From assembly GCA_963741525.1 (NCBI GenBank), contig CAVUIW010000003.1, positions 1-64,000 of the forward strand: DNA of 64,000 nucleotides, in the 5' to 3' direction. Shown here piece after piece: positions 36,359 through 45,390 of the stretch. Origin of the DNA: JANNSX01 sp963741525. GTDB lineage: Bacteria > Pseudomonadota > Alphaproteobacteria > Rhizobiales > Hyphomicrobiaceae. A model generated the notes under the pieces. The model had not been told where the DNA came from, did not search any database, and saw only the letters and a list, made by a program, of their open reading frames with translations. The position numbers were made by a program, and so were the translations under genes. How positions within the stretch are numbered: position 1 is the first letter of the stretch; every line of letters starts with the position of its first letter.

Positions 36359-37627
36359 CTACCGCTTGATCACCACCTCGCGCGGCAGCTTCGAAAACCG
36401 CTCGCATCCGGTCTTCGTCACGACGATGCTCTCCGAGAAGCCGATGCCGTACTCGCGATACTTGAGCGCGAGCGGGGGCATGTGGAAGGTCATGCCGGCC
36501 TCGAGAGGTCGATGTTCGTCCTGGCGCAAAGAGATGATTTCGCCCTCGCCCCAGTCGGGCGGGTAGCTCACACCGATCGAGTAGCCGAGCCGATTGCGGT
36601 GATAGTCGCCGAAACCCGCCTTCTGTGTCACCGCGCGCGCCGCAGTGTCGGCCTCGTGCGGGGTTACGCCCGGCTTGATGACCTCGAGCGCCCGCGTCAC
36701 CGCGCCTATGCAGGCTTCCGCCGCCCTGACCCACTCGTCCTTGGGATTGCCGATGAAGATCGTCCGCATCAGCGCCGCCGTGTAGCGGCGCTGCGAGGCG
36801 GAAATCTCGAAATACATGAGATCGTCTTTCGCCAGCCGATTGGCCCCGCCCGTTTGATGCGGCAGGCAAGAGCGCTCGCCCGCCAGCACGAAGGGCGGGA
36901 GCCCCATGTATTCTCCGCCGTTCTCGAGCAGCACCTTGTTGACGATGCCGTTGATCTCGTCCGCGCTGGCCCCCGGCCGCGTCGCCTCGTAGCCTGCCAG
37001 CATCGCCTTGTCGACGAGGGCGGCCGAACGGCGCATCACGGCGATCTCCTCCTCCGATTTGATCATGCGCGCATCCCACAGGATGCCAGTCGCGTCGTGA
37101 TAGGTGTTGCCGGGAAGATCGCGCATGAGCGTCTCGTGCTCGTCGACCGTATAGAAGAAGCCCTGCTTCTCGACGCCAATGCACTTGCCCTCGCCCAAGC
37201 CCAGCTGGTGCAGCACGTTGACGGTGACGCTGGGCGGGTGATCCCAGTCGTAGACCTTGGCGATCTTCGTCGACCAGGCGAACTCAGGGGTATTGATCCA
37301 TTCGAAGTCGCGGACGAGGAAGACCGGCTCGCCGTTCTTCGGCACGATCACGCAGTGATACTTGTAGTAGCCGGGCGTCTCGTAGCCGCCGACATAGGTG
37401 ATGTTCTCAGGCCCCCGCGCCAGCACCGCGTCGAGCCCGAGCCGCTCCATGCCCGCCTGGATCACGTCATAGCGGCGCACATACTCTTCCGGCGAGAAGG
37501 CGAGCCGGTCGTGCAGGATCATCGGCAGGTCGTAGCCGTTGGCGGTGCGCCGCGTCGATTTCTGGAAGGTGACGTGCTCGGTGTGCTCGGCGACATCGAG
37601 AATGTCGCGGTCCTTGTCGAGGGACAT
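36359..37627 (-). CDS. Creatinase-like M24 family amidohydrolase (possible ectoine/creatine-type hydrolase)
   Basis: The 422-residue protein has an N-terminal creatinase-type domain followed by the M24 pita-bread fold. The metal-binding Asp pair of aminopeptidases is absent: the segment YFEISASQRRYTAALMRT has Glu and Ala where metallo-members have Asp. The positions that match the catalytic triad of metal-free creatinase are kept: His257 in LPHQTGG, Glu274 in YFEIS and Glu399 in GFSESIVV. RLGYSIGVSYPPDWGEGE is shared with ectoine hydrolase DoeA-type proteins. It is downstream of a GMC oxidoreductase and a polyamine-type importer. Cleavage of a C-N bond in a small nitrogen compound is likely; the substrate is unknown. 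Confidence 0.8.
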   Translation of the reverse strand: MSLDKDRDILDVAEHTEHVTFQKSTRRTANGYDLPMILHDRLAFSPEEYVRRYDVIQAGMERLGLDAVLARGPENITYVGGYETPGYYKYHCVIVPKNGEPVFLVRDFEWINTPEFAWSTKIAKVYDWDHPPSVTVNVLHQLGLGEGKCIGVEKQGFFYTVDEHETLMRDLPGNTYHDATGILWDARMIKSEEEIAVMRRSAALVDKAMLAGYEATRPGASADEINGIVNKVLLENGGEYMGLPPFVLAGERSCLPHQTGGANRLAKDDLMYFEISASQRRYTAALMRTIFIGNPKDEWVRAAEACIGAVTRALEVIKPGVTPHEADTAARAVTQKAGFGDYHRNRLGYSIGVSYPPDWGEGEIISLRQDEHRPLEAGMTFHMPPLALKYREYGIGFSESIVVTKTGCERFSKLPREVVIKR

Positions 37628-37762
37628 GTGGCTCCTCCCCGGTCTTGCCGGAGGCCATCTTGGGGAGCGAACGCCCGGCCGGCAAGTGCACTGCGGGAAT
37701 GGCTGGGTGGCGGTTGCGAGTTTCGGCTCGGCAGCAGACTAAACGACAACGTAGTGGCCCGC

Positions 37763-37809
37763 CGCGCCAAAATCGCATGCTCGCCGGGCGTCCGTCCGAT
37801 TTTGGCGCG
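37763..37809. repeat. Inverted repeat upstream of the M24 gene
   Basis: Perfect 13-bp arms (CGCGCCAAAATCG and its complement) enclose 21 nt. It lies about 135 bp upstream of the M24 start in the 348-bp gap after the GMC oxidoreductase gene. The core TTTTGGCGCGAC recurs in part in the next inverted repeat. It may be an operator or part of a dispersed repeat. Confidence 0.7.
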
Positions 37810-37839
37810 ACATGAGGGCCGCTAGTAACATCATGAGCT

Positions 37840-37916
37840 TCGTGTGGCGTTCATCGCGCCATAGTTGACTCCAACCGTGCAGCGCTACTGGTCAAATATG
37901 GCGCGACGCCACACGA
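37840..37916 (-). terminator. Long hairpin after the GMC oxidoreductase gene
   Basis: The arms 37840-37863 and 37897-37916 pair over 20 bp, with a 4-nt bulge (TCAT) in the left arm; the loop is 33 nt. It begins 60 bp past the GMC stop and could end transcription of the upstream operon, although there is no T-tract. Its right arm contains ATGGCGCGAC, similar to the neighbouring inverted repeat. Confidence 0.55.
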
Positions 37917-37975
37917 GACGTCGCTTGCCACGAGGCCTGTCACATAGGCAGCCAACAGCCCATCCCAGATCAAAT

Positions 37976-39643
37976 CTACCGCTGCGACGTCTCCCAATCC
38001 GGATGCACCCAGTAGGGCGCGTTGTCGGGCGCGAGCTGGGGCTTGCCGAGCAGGAAGTCCGCCGTGCGCTCGCCAATCATGATCACGGTCGCGTTCAGAT
38101 TGGCCGTCACGATCTCGGGCATGACGGAGGCATCGGCGATGCGCAGGCCTTCGAGACCATGCACCCGGAGATCGGGTCCGACGACGGCGGCGGGATCGTA
38201 CGCCTTGCCCATGCGGCAGGTGCAGGAAAGATGGTAGGCGGTGGTGACGCGGCTGCGGATCCAGGCATTGAGATCGGTTTCGCTCTGCACTGCCGCGCCC
38301 GGATCGATCTCGCGCCCACGGAACGCGTCGAAGGCCGCCGAGGCGACGAGTTCCCGGGTCAATGCGATCGCCTCACGGTAGGTCCTGAGATCGGCTTCGT
38401 CGGACAGATAGTTGAGCTTGAGCTCCGGCGGCGTACGTACATCGGGCCCCTGCAGTCGGATCGAACCGCGCGACCGTGCATTCTGCATGGTCATGTGAAT
38501 CTGGAAGGCATCCTCAGCGTAGGGCCGGTAGTCGATGGGTGAGACGGCGAGCGGAAAGAACTCGAGCTTCATGTTGGGCTTCTTGATCCCCGCCCGCGTA
38601 CGAAAATAGCCCGCGGCCTCGAATTGATTGGTTGCGGCCACGCCGCGCTTCGCCAGAAACCAGACGAGGCCCGTGCGGATGCGGCCGAGGCCGCGAGCGT
38701 GACGCAGGAGCGAGACCGGCTTCGTGCAGGCGAACTGGATTGCGAGATCCGGGTGATCCTGCAGATTGGAGCCGACCGCCGGCTGATCGAGCACGATGGG
38801 AATGCCGTGCAGGCGGAGATGTGCGGCTGGACCGACCCCTGAAAGCATCAGCAGCTGCGGCGATCCGACGGCACCGGCAGCCAGCACGACCTCGCGCCGC
38901 GCACGCAACTCGAGCCGCTCGCCGCCGCGGCTCGCCGCCACGCCGACCGCCTTGCGTCCTTCGAACAGAAGCCGCTCCGTCAACAGGCCGGCCTCGATCG
39001 TGAGGTTGGGGCGCCGCCGCACCGCATCGGTTAAGTACGCCTTGGCGGTGCTCAATCGGCGGCCATCGCGGATCGACATCTCGCTCGCCGAGAAGCCTTC
39101 GTGCTGCGCGCCGTTTCCATCCTCGGAGAGGGGATAGCCGCACTCGCGCGCGGCGCGCAGGAAAGCCGCGTTGAGCGGATTGCTGGCGGCATCCGGAGAG
39201 CTGACCCGCATCGGTCCGTCGCCACCGCGATACCGGGTCCGTTCCCGGGGCGCCGTTTCCATGCGCTTGAAATAGCCAAGCACATCCGCATAGCCCCAAC
39301 CGGCGCAGCCATGCTCGTCGCGCCACGCGTCGTAGTCCTGCGGATTGCCACGCGTGTAGACCATGCCGTTGATGGCAGAGGAGCCACCGACGACGCGGCC
39401 ACGCGGATGAGCGATTTTGCGACCGCCGAGCCCCGGCTCGGCCACCGTGTCGAAACCCCAGTTGAACGTCGTCGAGGTGAGGAGCTGATCGACCGCGAGC
39501 GGCATGTCGATTTTCCAGCTGCGGCTGTCGGGACCGGCCTCGATCAGCAGAACGGTGACCTTCGGGTCCTCGCTCAGGCGCGCGGCGATGGCACAGCCGG
39601 CCGAGCCGGCGCCGACGACGATGAAGTCATAAGACTGCTGCAC
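37976..39643 (-). CDS. GMC family oxidoreductase (choline/alcohol dehydrogenase-like)
   Basis: A 555-residue FAD flavoprotein. DFIVVGAGSAGCAIAARLSE is the FAD-binding loop, RGRVVGGSSAINGMVYTRGN is GMC signature 1, and VVLAAGAVGSPQLLMLSGVG is signature 2. The catalytic His is expected in TAYHLSCTCRMG near the C-terminus. The GTG at 39643 is chosen because GGAAGGAGG is just upstream; a longer frame from 39721 overlaps the intergenic DNA. It oxidises a hydroxyl group, as in choline or a polyol. It lies downstream of the binding-protein gene of the transporter, with 83 bp between. Confidence 0.87.
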   Translation of the reverse strand: MQQSYDFIVVGAGSAGCAIAARLSEDPKVTVLLIEAGPDSRSWKIDMPLAVDQLLTSTTFNWGFDTVAEPGLGGRKIAHPRGRVVGGSSAINGMVYTRGNPQDYDAWRDEHGCAGWGYADVLGYFKRMETAPRERTRYRGGDGPMRVSSPDAASNPLNAAFLRAARECGYPLSEDGNGAQHEGFSASEMSIRDGRRLSTAKAYLTDAVRRRPNLTIEAGLLTERLLFEGRKAVGVAASRGGERLELRARREVVLAAGAVGSPQLLMLSGVGPAAHLRLHGIPIVLDQPAVGSNLQDHPDLAIQFACTKPVSLLRHARGLGRIRTGLVWFLAKRGVAATNQFEAAGYFRTRAGIKKPNMKLEFFPLAVSPIDYRPYAEDAFQIHMTMQNARSRGSIRLQGPDVRTPPELKLNYLSDEADLRTYREAIALTRELVASAAFDAFRGREIDPGAAVQSETDLNAWIRSRVTTAYHLSCTCRMGKAYDPAAVVGPDLRVHGLEGLRIADASVMPEIVTANLNATVIMIGERTADFLLGKPQLAPDNAPYWVHPDWETSQR

Positions 39644-39726
39644 CAGCGCCTCCTTCCACTCAAGTGGCTGAAAAAACGACGCCGGCGGAACAGCGTCCCG
39701 CCGGCGAACCGTCCGAGGCATCGTCC

Positions 39727-40776
39727 TCAGTTCGACGAGGTGATCTCGGTCACAGCCTTCGAAACGCGCGGCAAATCGGCGCCCAGATCGCGCATGATCT
39801 CGGACTTGAGCAATTCCGTCGAGGAGATGCCGAGATTGGGATACTTGGAGATCAGATCAGGTGAAAGCTGTCCCATGGCGGCCTTGTTGGGGGTCTTGTA
39901 GAAAAGTGAGTCCGACACCCATTTCTGGTTTTCCGGCGCAAGGATGAAGTTGATGAACTTCTCTGCCGCTTCCTTGTGCTCGGAAGCCTTCGGCACGACC
40001 ATCACGTCGATGAAGAGGTCGGAGCCTTCCTTGGGCACGACAAACTTGATCGCTGGGTTCTCGGCGATGCCGTAGTTGCACCAGCCGTCCCAGGCATGGA
40101 CGAGGACCGCCTCGCCAGAAACGAGCTTCGAATAGAAGGTCACGTCGTCATAGGCGAGGATGTTCTTCTTCGCCTCGATCAGCGTTGACTTCACCTTCTC
40201 CAGATGCTCGGGCGTGACATCGTTGACCGAAAAGCCATTGGCAAGCTGGCCGGCCGCGAGTAGCCAGCGATCGGTCGCCAGCATGGTGATCTTCTTCTTC
40301 AGCTCGTCGCGCGGCTTCAAGAGATCGTTCCAGCTGTCGGGCGTGAACGAGACGAGATCCGAGCGGTAACAGAGGCCCGTGGTGCCCCAGGAATAGGGCA
40401 TGGTGAACACGTTGCCGGGGTCGTAGGCGAGATTCGTCGCCTCGTCCGCTAGATTGGCCTTGTTGGGAATGTTCGCATGGTTGAGATCGCCGATGAGGTC
40501 GAGCTTCCTCAGCGCCTCGGCGAAAGGCGAGGTCACGAACACAACATCGTAGCCGGCCCCGTTCGAGGCGACCATCTTGCCCATGGTCTCCTCGTTCTGG
40601 GCGGTGGTGACGAGCTCGGCGTCGATGCCCGTCGCCGCTTTGAAATCCTTGAGGATGTTCTCGGGCATGTAGTTGGCGAAGTTCATGATGACGATCTTCT
40701 CGGCCGAGGCCACGCTCGGCGCGAGTGCGAACAGTGCGGCGATGGCCACAGTCGTCAGACCACTCCAGGATTTCAT
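39727..40776 (-). CDS. Polyamine-type ABC transporter periplasmic binding protein (PotD/PotF family)
   Basis: The 349-residue protein has a signal peptide (MKSWSGLTTVAIAALFALAP, cut near ASAEK). VIMNFANYMPENILKDF is the N-terminal strand of PotD-like proteins. TMPYSWGTTGLCYR and AWDGWCNYGIAENPAIKF are ligand-binding segments. The ATG at 40776 has GGGAGG upstream. It follows the ATPase gene after a 214-bp gap that contains no gene. Binding of a polyamine, betaine or related cation is expected. Confidence 0.87.
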   Translation of the reverse strand: MKSWSGLTTVAIAALFALAPSVASAEKIVIMNFANYMPENILKDFKAATGIDAELVTTAQNEETMGKMVASNGAGYDVVFVTSPFAEALRKLDLIGDLNHANIPNKANLADEATNLAYDPGNVFTMPYSWGTTGLCYRSDLVSFTPDSWNDLLKPRDELKKKITMLATDRWLLAAGQLANGFSVNDVTPEHLEKVKSTLIEAKKNILAYDDVTFYSKLVSGEAVLVHAWDGWCNYGIAENPAIKFVVPKEGSDLFIDVMVVPKASEHKEAAEKFINFILAPENQKWVSDSLFYKTPNKAAMGQLSPDLISKYPNLGISSTELLKSEIMRDLGADLPRVSKAVTEITSSN

Positions 40777-40990
40777 TCGTATCCTCCCAATTGATAGCTG
40801 ATTGGCTTTTGCCTTGTTCATCGCCCGGCCCGATCTGGAATGCCGAAACGTACCAGCTGGGCGATTATCGTACGCGCGGGTCAGATTAGCGCGGAAGTCT
40901 GTCGCATGTCACTCCCTTTCAACCGGCGAGAACCGGCCCCGATGGCTTCACAACCGGAGTGATCGCCTGGTTCGATGGGAGGTCGCCCGA

Positions 40991-42055
40991 TCAGCTCGTG
41001 AGAACGCGCGCATCGAGGCCGTTCCAGTTGAGCCAGACCCGCGATCCAGTGCGAAGTTCAGCCATGGCCGCATCTCGAGCGGCAACCTTCGCGACGATCA
41101 GCTCCGGCACGGCACCGAGCTTGACGAGGACGCTCTCGTCCTGGCCGTGATAGGCGATTTCGCGCACCTCACCCTCGAAGTTGTTCTCGTGTGAGGCCGA
41201 CCGTGCTTTGCTGACCAGGATCCGCTCGGGCCGGATCGAGTAGGTGACTTCGCCGGACGCAGGCTTATTCCCGATGAGATCACCGAGACCTGCCACGGTG
41301 ATCTTGGCACCCACCGCGGTACCGGTGAAGAAGTTCGTCTTGCCGACGAAGTCGGCAACGAAGCGGGAAGCCGGCTCCTCGTAAAGCTCGGCGCCAGAGC
41401 CGATCTGCTCGATGCGCCCATCCCGCATCAGCGCGATGCGGTCCGCCATCACGAGCGCCTCGTCCTGGTCGTGGGTCACGATGATGAAGGTGATGCCGAG
41501 CTCGCTCTGTAGTCGCTTCAACTCGAGTTGCATCGCCTCGCGCAGTTTTTTGTCGAGGGCGGCGAGCGGCTCGTCGAGCAGCAGGACCCTCGGCCGCATG
41601 ACGAGTGCGCGAGCCAGCGCCACGCGTTGCCGCTGACCACCGGACAGCTGTGCCGGCTTGCGCGTGGCCAGATCTGTCAGATGTGTCGTTCCAAGAATCT
41701 CCGCGACACGCTGGTCGATCTCCGGTCCCGGCCGCCCCGAGACCTCGAGCCCGTAGCGCACATTGATTTCGACCGACATATGCGGAAACAACGCATAGGA
41801 CTGGAACATCATGTTCACGGGCCGCTTGCGCGCGGGAATGCCGGTGAGGTCTGCGCCATCGAGCAACATCGTGCCGCCCGTCGGCTCCGCGAAGCCCGCC
41901 ATGATCCGGAGCAGCGAGGTCTTACCGCAGCCCGACGGCCCCAGCAGCGCGAAGAATTCGCCTTCGCGAAAATCGATCGAGATATCGTCGACGGCCTTCA
42001 CTGGCCCGAAGTTGAGCGAGATGCCCTTCAACGCGATGACCGGCCTTGCCGTCAT
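40991..42055 (-). CDS. Polyamine-type ABC transporter ATP-binding protein (PotA family)
   Basis: A 354-residue ATPase with a C-terminal TOBE domain. ALLGPSGCGKTSLLRIMAGF is Walker A, AQLSGGQRQRVALARALV the signature, and RVLLLDEPLAALDKKLR Walker B. The C-terminal part (IRPERILVSKA onward) is the TOBE regulatory region. Its start overlaps the end of the PotC-like permease gene by 4 bp. It is part of a permease-permease-ATPase-binding-protein operon. Confidence 0.88.
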   Translation of the reverse strand: MTARPVIALKGISLNFGPVKAVDDISIDFREGEFFALLGPSGCGKTSLLRIMAGFAEPTGGTMLLDGADLTGIPARKRPVNMMFQSYALFPHMSVEINVRYGLEVSGRPGPEIDQRVAEILGTTHLTDLATRKPAQLSGGQRQRVALARALVMRPRVLLLDEPLAALDKKLREAMQLELKRLQSELGITFIIVTHDQDEALVMADRIALMRDGRIEQIGSGAELYEEPASRFVADFVGKTNFFTGTAVGAKITVAGLGDLIGNKPASGEVTYSIRPERILVSKARSASHENNFEGEVREIAYHGQDESVLVKLGAVPELIVAKVAARDAAMAELRTGSRVWLNWNGLDARVLTS

Positions 42056-42837
42056 TTGCCTGTCACAGCCTCCCGGTTGAGCCGCTGGGCGATGATGACG
42101 AGGAAGAAGCTCACGCCGATAATGAGCGCGGCAAGCGCATTGATGTCGGGCCGGATGCCGAAACGCAGCTGCGAGTAGATGTGCATCGGTAGCGTTCGCG
42201 AGGCGCTCGTCGGCCCGGATGTGAAGAAGGCAATGATGAATTCGTCGAACGACAGCGTGAAAGCGAGCAGCGCGCCGGCGACGACACCCGGCCAGATGAT
42301 CGGCAGCGTGACGCGCCAGAACGTCGTCCAGCGCGTTGCCCCGAGGTCGATCGAGGCTTCGATCAGCGAGGCATCGAAACTATTGAGACGCGTTCGCACG
42401 ACGGCGGTGACGAAGGCGATGTTGAAGACGACGTGGGCTAAGATGATCGAGTGCAGCCCGAGCGTCAGCTTGAGCGCCGAGTACATGGAGAGAAGCGCGA
42501 TCGCCAGCACGATGTCGGGTATGATCATTGGCGCGAACAGCGCGGCATCGAGCCTGGGCGATGGCGGCAACCGCTCGACTCCCATGGCAAGCAGGGTACC
42601 GAGCACGGTGGCGATGGCCGTCGAGATCAGCGCGACAATCAGCGTATTGAGGGTCGGCTGAAGGATCTCCGGATTGCTGGCGAGCGCCTGGTACCACTTG
42701 AGGGAGAACCCGGTCCAGGCGGTCGGCAGGCCGGACTCGTTGAAGCTCAAGAGAATGAGCACGAGGATGGGCCCGTAGAGGAACAGGTAGGTCGCCCAGA
42801 GGTGGGCGAAGAGGGCTCGATTGCGCTTAGGCATCAC
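42052..42837 (-). CDS. Polyamine-type ABC transporter permease (PotC/YdcV family)
   Basis: A 261-residue membrane protein with six hydrophobic segments. The segment EASIDLGATRWTTFWRVTLP is the cytoplasmic EAA loop that contacts the ATPase, and SFNESGLPTAWTGFSLKWYQ is characteristic of PotC. It overlaps the previous permease by 11 bp and the ATPase by 4 bp. Confidence 0.88.
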   Translation of the reverse strand: MMPKRNRALFAHLWATYLFLYGPILVLILLSFNESGLPTAWTGFSLKWYQALASNPEILQPTLNTLIVALISTAIATVLGTLLAMGVERLPPSPRLDAALFAPMIIPDIVLAIALLSMYSALKLTLGLHSIILAHVVFNIAFVTAVVRTRLNSFDASLIEASIDLGATRWTTFWRVTLPIIWPGVVAGALLAFTLSFDEFIIAFFTSGPTSASRTLPMHIYSQLRFGIRPDINALAALIIGVSFFLVIIAQRLNREAVTGK

Positions 42838-43690
42838 TGGCCCCGCTTTCGAACCGGCGCAGACGTTGCGCCAAGGCAGCCTGCAGAACGAGCAACCCCA
42901 ACATCACGGTCAGCACCGTGAGCGCCAGCGCCGAGCCGAAGGGCCAGTCTCGAGCGCCCAGATACTGGTCGTAGATGACATTGCCGACCATCGTGATCTG
43001 CCCGCCGCCCAGCACGTCGGGCGTCACGAAATTCCCGATCGAGAGCACGAAGACGAAGACGCCGCCAGCGACGACACCCGGCATGGTCAGCGGCAAGGTC
43101 ACGCGGCGGAACGTCGTCCAGGCCGAAGCCCCCAGATCCTCGCTCGCCTCGAGCACTTCAGGATTGAGGCGCTGGATCGATGCGAACACCGACAAGATGA
43201 CAAACGGCAGATAATTGTAGACGAGGCCGATGACGATCGCGAACTCGTTGTAGAGAAGCTCCAACGGCTCACTGATGAGACCCGTGGAGATGAGGCCGTG
43301 ATTGACGAGGCCCGCCCGGTTGAGCAGCACGATCCAGGCATAGGTCCGGATCAGATAGTTGCTCCAGAACGGCAGGATCGCCAGGAACAGCAGGGGGAGC
43401 TGCCAACTTGTCCGGGCCCGCGACATGGCATAGGCGGCCGGATAGCCGATGAGGAGGGAGAAAAGCGTCGCAAGAATTGCGATACGCGCCGAGACGAGGA
43501 AAATCTTGATATAGACGGCGTCGAACACTCGCGTGATGTTCTCGAGCGAGAACTCGCTGACCACCCCGCCATAGACCCCGCGCGTCATGAAGGCGTAAGC
43601 GAGCACCAACGTGCATGGGATGACAAGGAATAGCGTCAGCCAGAGCAAACCGGGCAGCATCAGCAATACGGTCTGAACTCTTCGGCTCAT
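42827..43690 (-). CDS. Polyamine-type ABC transporter permease (PotB/YdcU family)
   Basis: About 287 residues with six hydrophobic segments. The EAA loop is EASEDLGASAWTTFRRVTLP. FWSNYLIRTYAWIVLLNRAG is a PotB hallmark. The start is uncertain: ATG at 43690 fits the usual N-terminus, while the open frame extends to 43756. It is the first gene of the transporter operon. Confidence 0.85.
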   Translation of the reverse strand: MSRRVQTVLLMLPGLLWLTLFLVIPCTLVLAYAFMTRGVYGGVVSEFSLENITRVFDAVYIKIFLVSARIAILATLFSLLIGYPAAYAMSRARTSWQLPLLFLAILPFWSNYLIRTYAWIVLLNRAGLVNHGLISTGLISEPLELLYNEFAIVIGLVYNYLPFVILSVFASIQRLNPEVLEASEDLGASAWTTFRRVTLPLTMPGVVAGGVFVFVLSIGNFVTPDVLGGGQITMVGNVIYDQYLGARDWPFGSALALTVLTVMLGLLVLQAALAQRLRRFESGASDA

Positions 43691-43983
43691 GAAGATGGTT
43701 TTCACACCTCGAACAAGCGCAATTCTCAAGCCAACCAGGAAGCCGGCCGACAGCACCTCAATGTCTTAGACCACTTCGTCAGTTTTGAATACCTGGTGGA
43801 CAAACTGGCGAAAGTCAGGCCGGCACTGGTCGCCGGGCCCGTTCGCAACTGTGGGCATCCCGATCGGGCCAGCGCACGCCTGGCCGGCGTTGCCGTTACG
43901 TCCTGCCCACAATGCCGGGCTAGATCGGGGAGGCGCCCGACGGCGACCGATCCGGCCGCCCCCGGCCAACTTTTTGGATCTAT

Positions 43984-44058
43984 TGGCTGGGGCGGGAGGG
44001 TTCGAACCTCCGAATGACGGAATCAAAATCCGTTGCCTTACCACTTGGCGACGCCCCA
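43984..44058 (-). tRNA. tRNA-Gln (anticodon TTG)
   Basis: A complete cloverleaf including an encoded CCA is read on the minus strand. The acceptor stem is TGGGGCG paired with CGCCCCA, with discriminator G. The anticodon stem ACGGA/TCCGT encloses the loop TTTTGAT with anticodon TTG, and the T-loop is TTCGAAC. It lies between the polyamine-type transporter and the DUF4347 gene. Confidence 0.95.
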
Positions 44059-44171
44059 AAGGCCGGCCGGGACCGGGCGCGCTCATAGACCACAACTCAC
44101 GACGGCCGACAAGTAAGGCCGAGCCCGGCAGGGCCCCGTTCTGCCCCCTTCCGCGCAGCACCAGCGCCCGG

Positions 44172-45041
44172 TCAGGCCATGCGGCGATGCCCACCTGATG
44201 TCCCACCGGTGGTGACCGTCGCCAGACCGTCGTTTCCCGTGACCGGCGGTGCCAAAAGACGGGTCCAATCCGGTACCACGTTTGTAAACGCGCCGTTCAC
44301 TCTCTGGCGGATATCATTGTTACGATTGCCGCCGGGTATGCTCGCCCCGGCCGGATCATCCGAACCATAGACATTGGCACCTGCCACGGCCGCGAGCGCC
44401 TGGACAAAGTCTTTTCCCGGCACGCTCGCCGATACGTCACCGCCGCAGACGATGATGTAGGCGTCAGGTGCCAACGCCGATCCGATGGTCGCCAACTCGT
44501 CGCGATGTGCGCCGGTGATCGAGCTCATACTCAGCGTTGCATCGCCGAGCTGCAGCTCACCGGGCGCACCGTGGCTGACGATGTGCATCTTTTGGATACC
44601 GGCGCGGCTCTGCAGGTGCCCCGCGATCTGCCTGATGCCGTCGGACTTGGCATCGAGCATTACGATCTCTGCGTCCATGCTGGCGGCCCTGACGATGGCG
44701 TTGATGTCGGTTACGCCCGCATCGATGAAGACGATGGCCTTGGCATTGCTTTCGGCGACCAAGCGCGCGCCCACCATGTCGGAGGCGAATTGAGCGTCGC
44801 TGATCAGATCGAATTCGGGGTCTCTCAAAACCGCATGGGCTACAACTGCATCGGAACTCGCTACATCCTCATGCGAATGCTCCAGCGGGGCTGCCAAGGC
44901 CCGGCCCCAAATGCCGCTTGGCTCGGGCCGCCTGGGTGACGGCGCAGTGGTCAATCTCGGAAAGAGTGTTCGCGTAATCCCTTCCTCGCTTATTTGCGTT
45001 AGCAGATCGTCGTCCGGAAAGGGCTTCGAATCGTAAATCAT
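44172..45041 (-). CDS. DUF4347 domain protein, stand-alone
   Basis: The 289-residue product contains a DUF4347-like region: AKAIVFIDAGVTDINAIVRA, IRQIAGHLQSRAGIQKMHIV then SHGAPGELQLGDATLS, and GKDFVQALAAVAGANVYGSD. That domain usually sits at the N-terminus of very large secreted adhesins or cadherin-type proteins. Here the protein ends some 60 residues after the domain in a Gly/Thr-rich tail, so it is either a reduced form or the stump of a large gene. The first 90 residues show no signal peptide. The usual CGCDVA-like site reads IVCGGDVSAS. Its stop is 113 bp from the tRNA-Gln gene. Confidence 0.7.
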   Translation of the reverse strand: MIYDSKPFPDDDLLTQISEEGITRTLFPRLTTAPSPRRPEPSGIWGRALAAPLEHSHEDVASSDAVVAHAVLRDPEFDLISDAQFASDMVGARLVAESNAKAIVFIDAGVTDINAIVRAASMDAEIVMLDAKSDGIRQIAGHLQSRAGIQKMHIVSHGAPGELQLGDATLSMSSITGAHRDELATIGSALAPDAYIIVCGGDVSASVPGKDFVQALAAVAGANVYGSDDPAGASIPGGNRNNDIRQRVNGAFTNVVPDWTRLLAPPVTGNDGLATVTTGGTSGGHRRMA

Positions 45042-45390
45042 CCCAGGTCTCCATGCGGCAATGCCGCGGGTCGTGTGACCGTCCGGTCAGCCGGGACCGG
45101 CAGTCCTCTTTTCTGTTCGGGACCAAAGTTCTAGTGCCAGAGTATTCAATGCAGACATAAGTCGTCGCCGAATTTGTTAGTAATAATAGAGGCATATTTC
45201 GACGTTCTTTGAGTTGTTCCGAGAATTCCTGCAGCGACTGCGAAAATCCATCCCTAGCAATGAAACTGTTTTTCTTGTGAGATGGGCGGCGCCTGCTCGA
45301 CTTCGGACCCTTCACCGGATCTTCCCTTGTCAGCGCTCCCCGCCTCTGGTCAATTCCCTCGATCGCCATGCATCGGAAACACGCCCCGCC
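45042..45390. other. AT-rich intergenic region between DUF4347 and SDR genes
   Basis: The region from about 45130 to 45260 is clearly richer in A and T than the surroundings, and must hold the divergent promoters of the two flanking genes. The SDR frame stays open back to 45214, but no start before 45391 is supported. I see no other gene or strong palindrome. Confidence 0.4.

Noticed and set aside
36173..37825. 550-codon plus-strand frame opposite the M24 gene
   Set aside because: Antisense shadow without start signal or recognisable domain.
43774..43980. Short frames between the PotB-like gene and tRNA-Gln
   Set aside because: No family resemblance or start signal; probably upstream DNA of the transporter operon and tRNA trailer.
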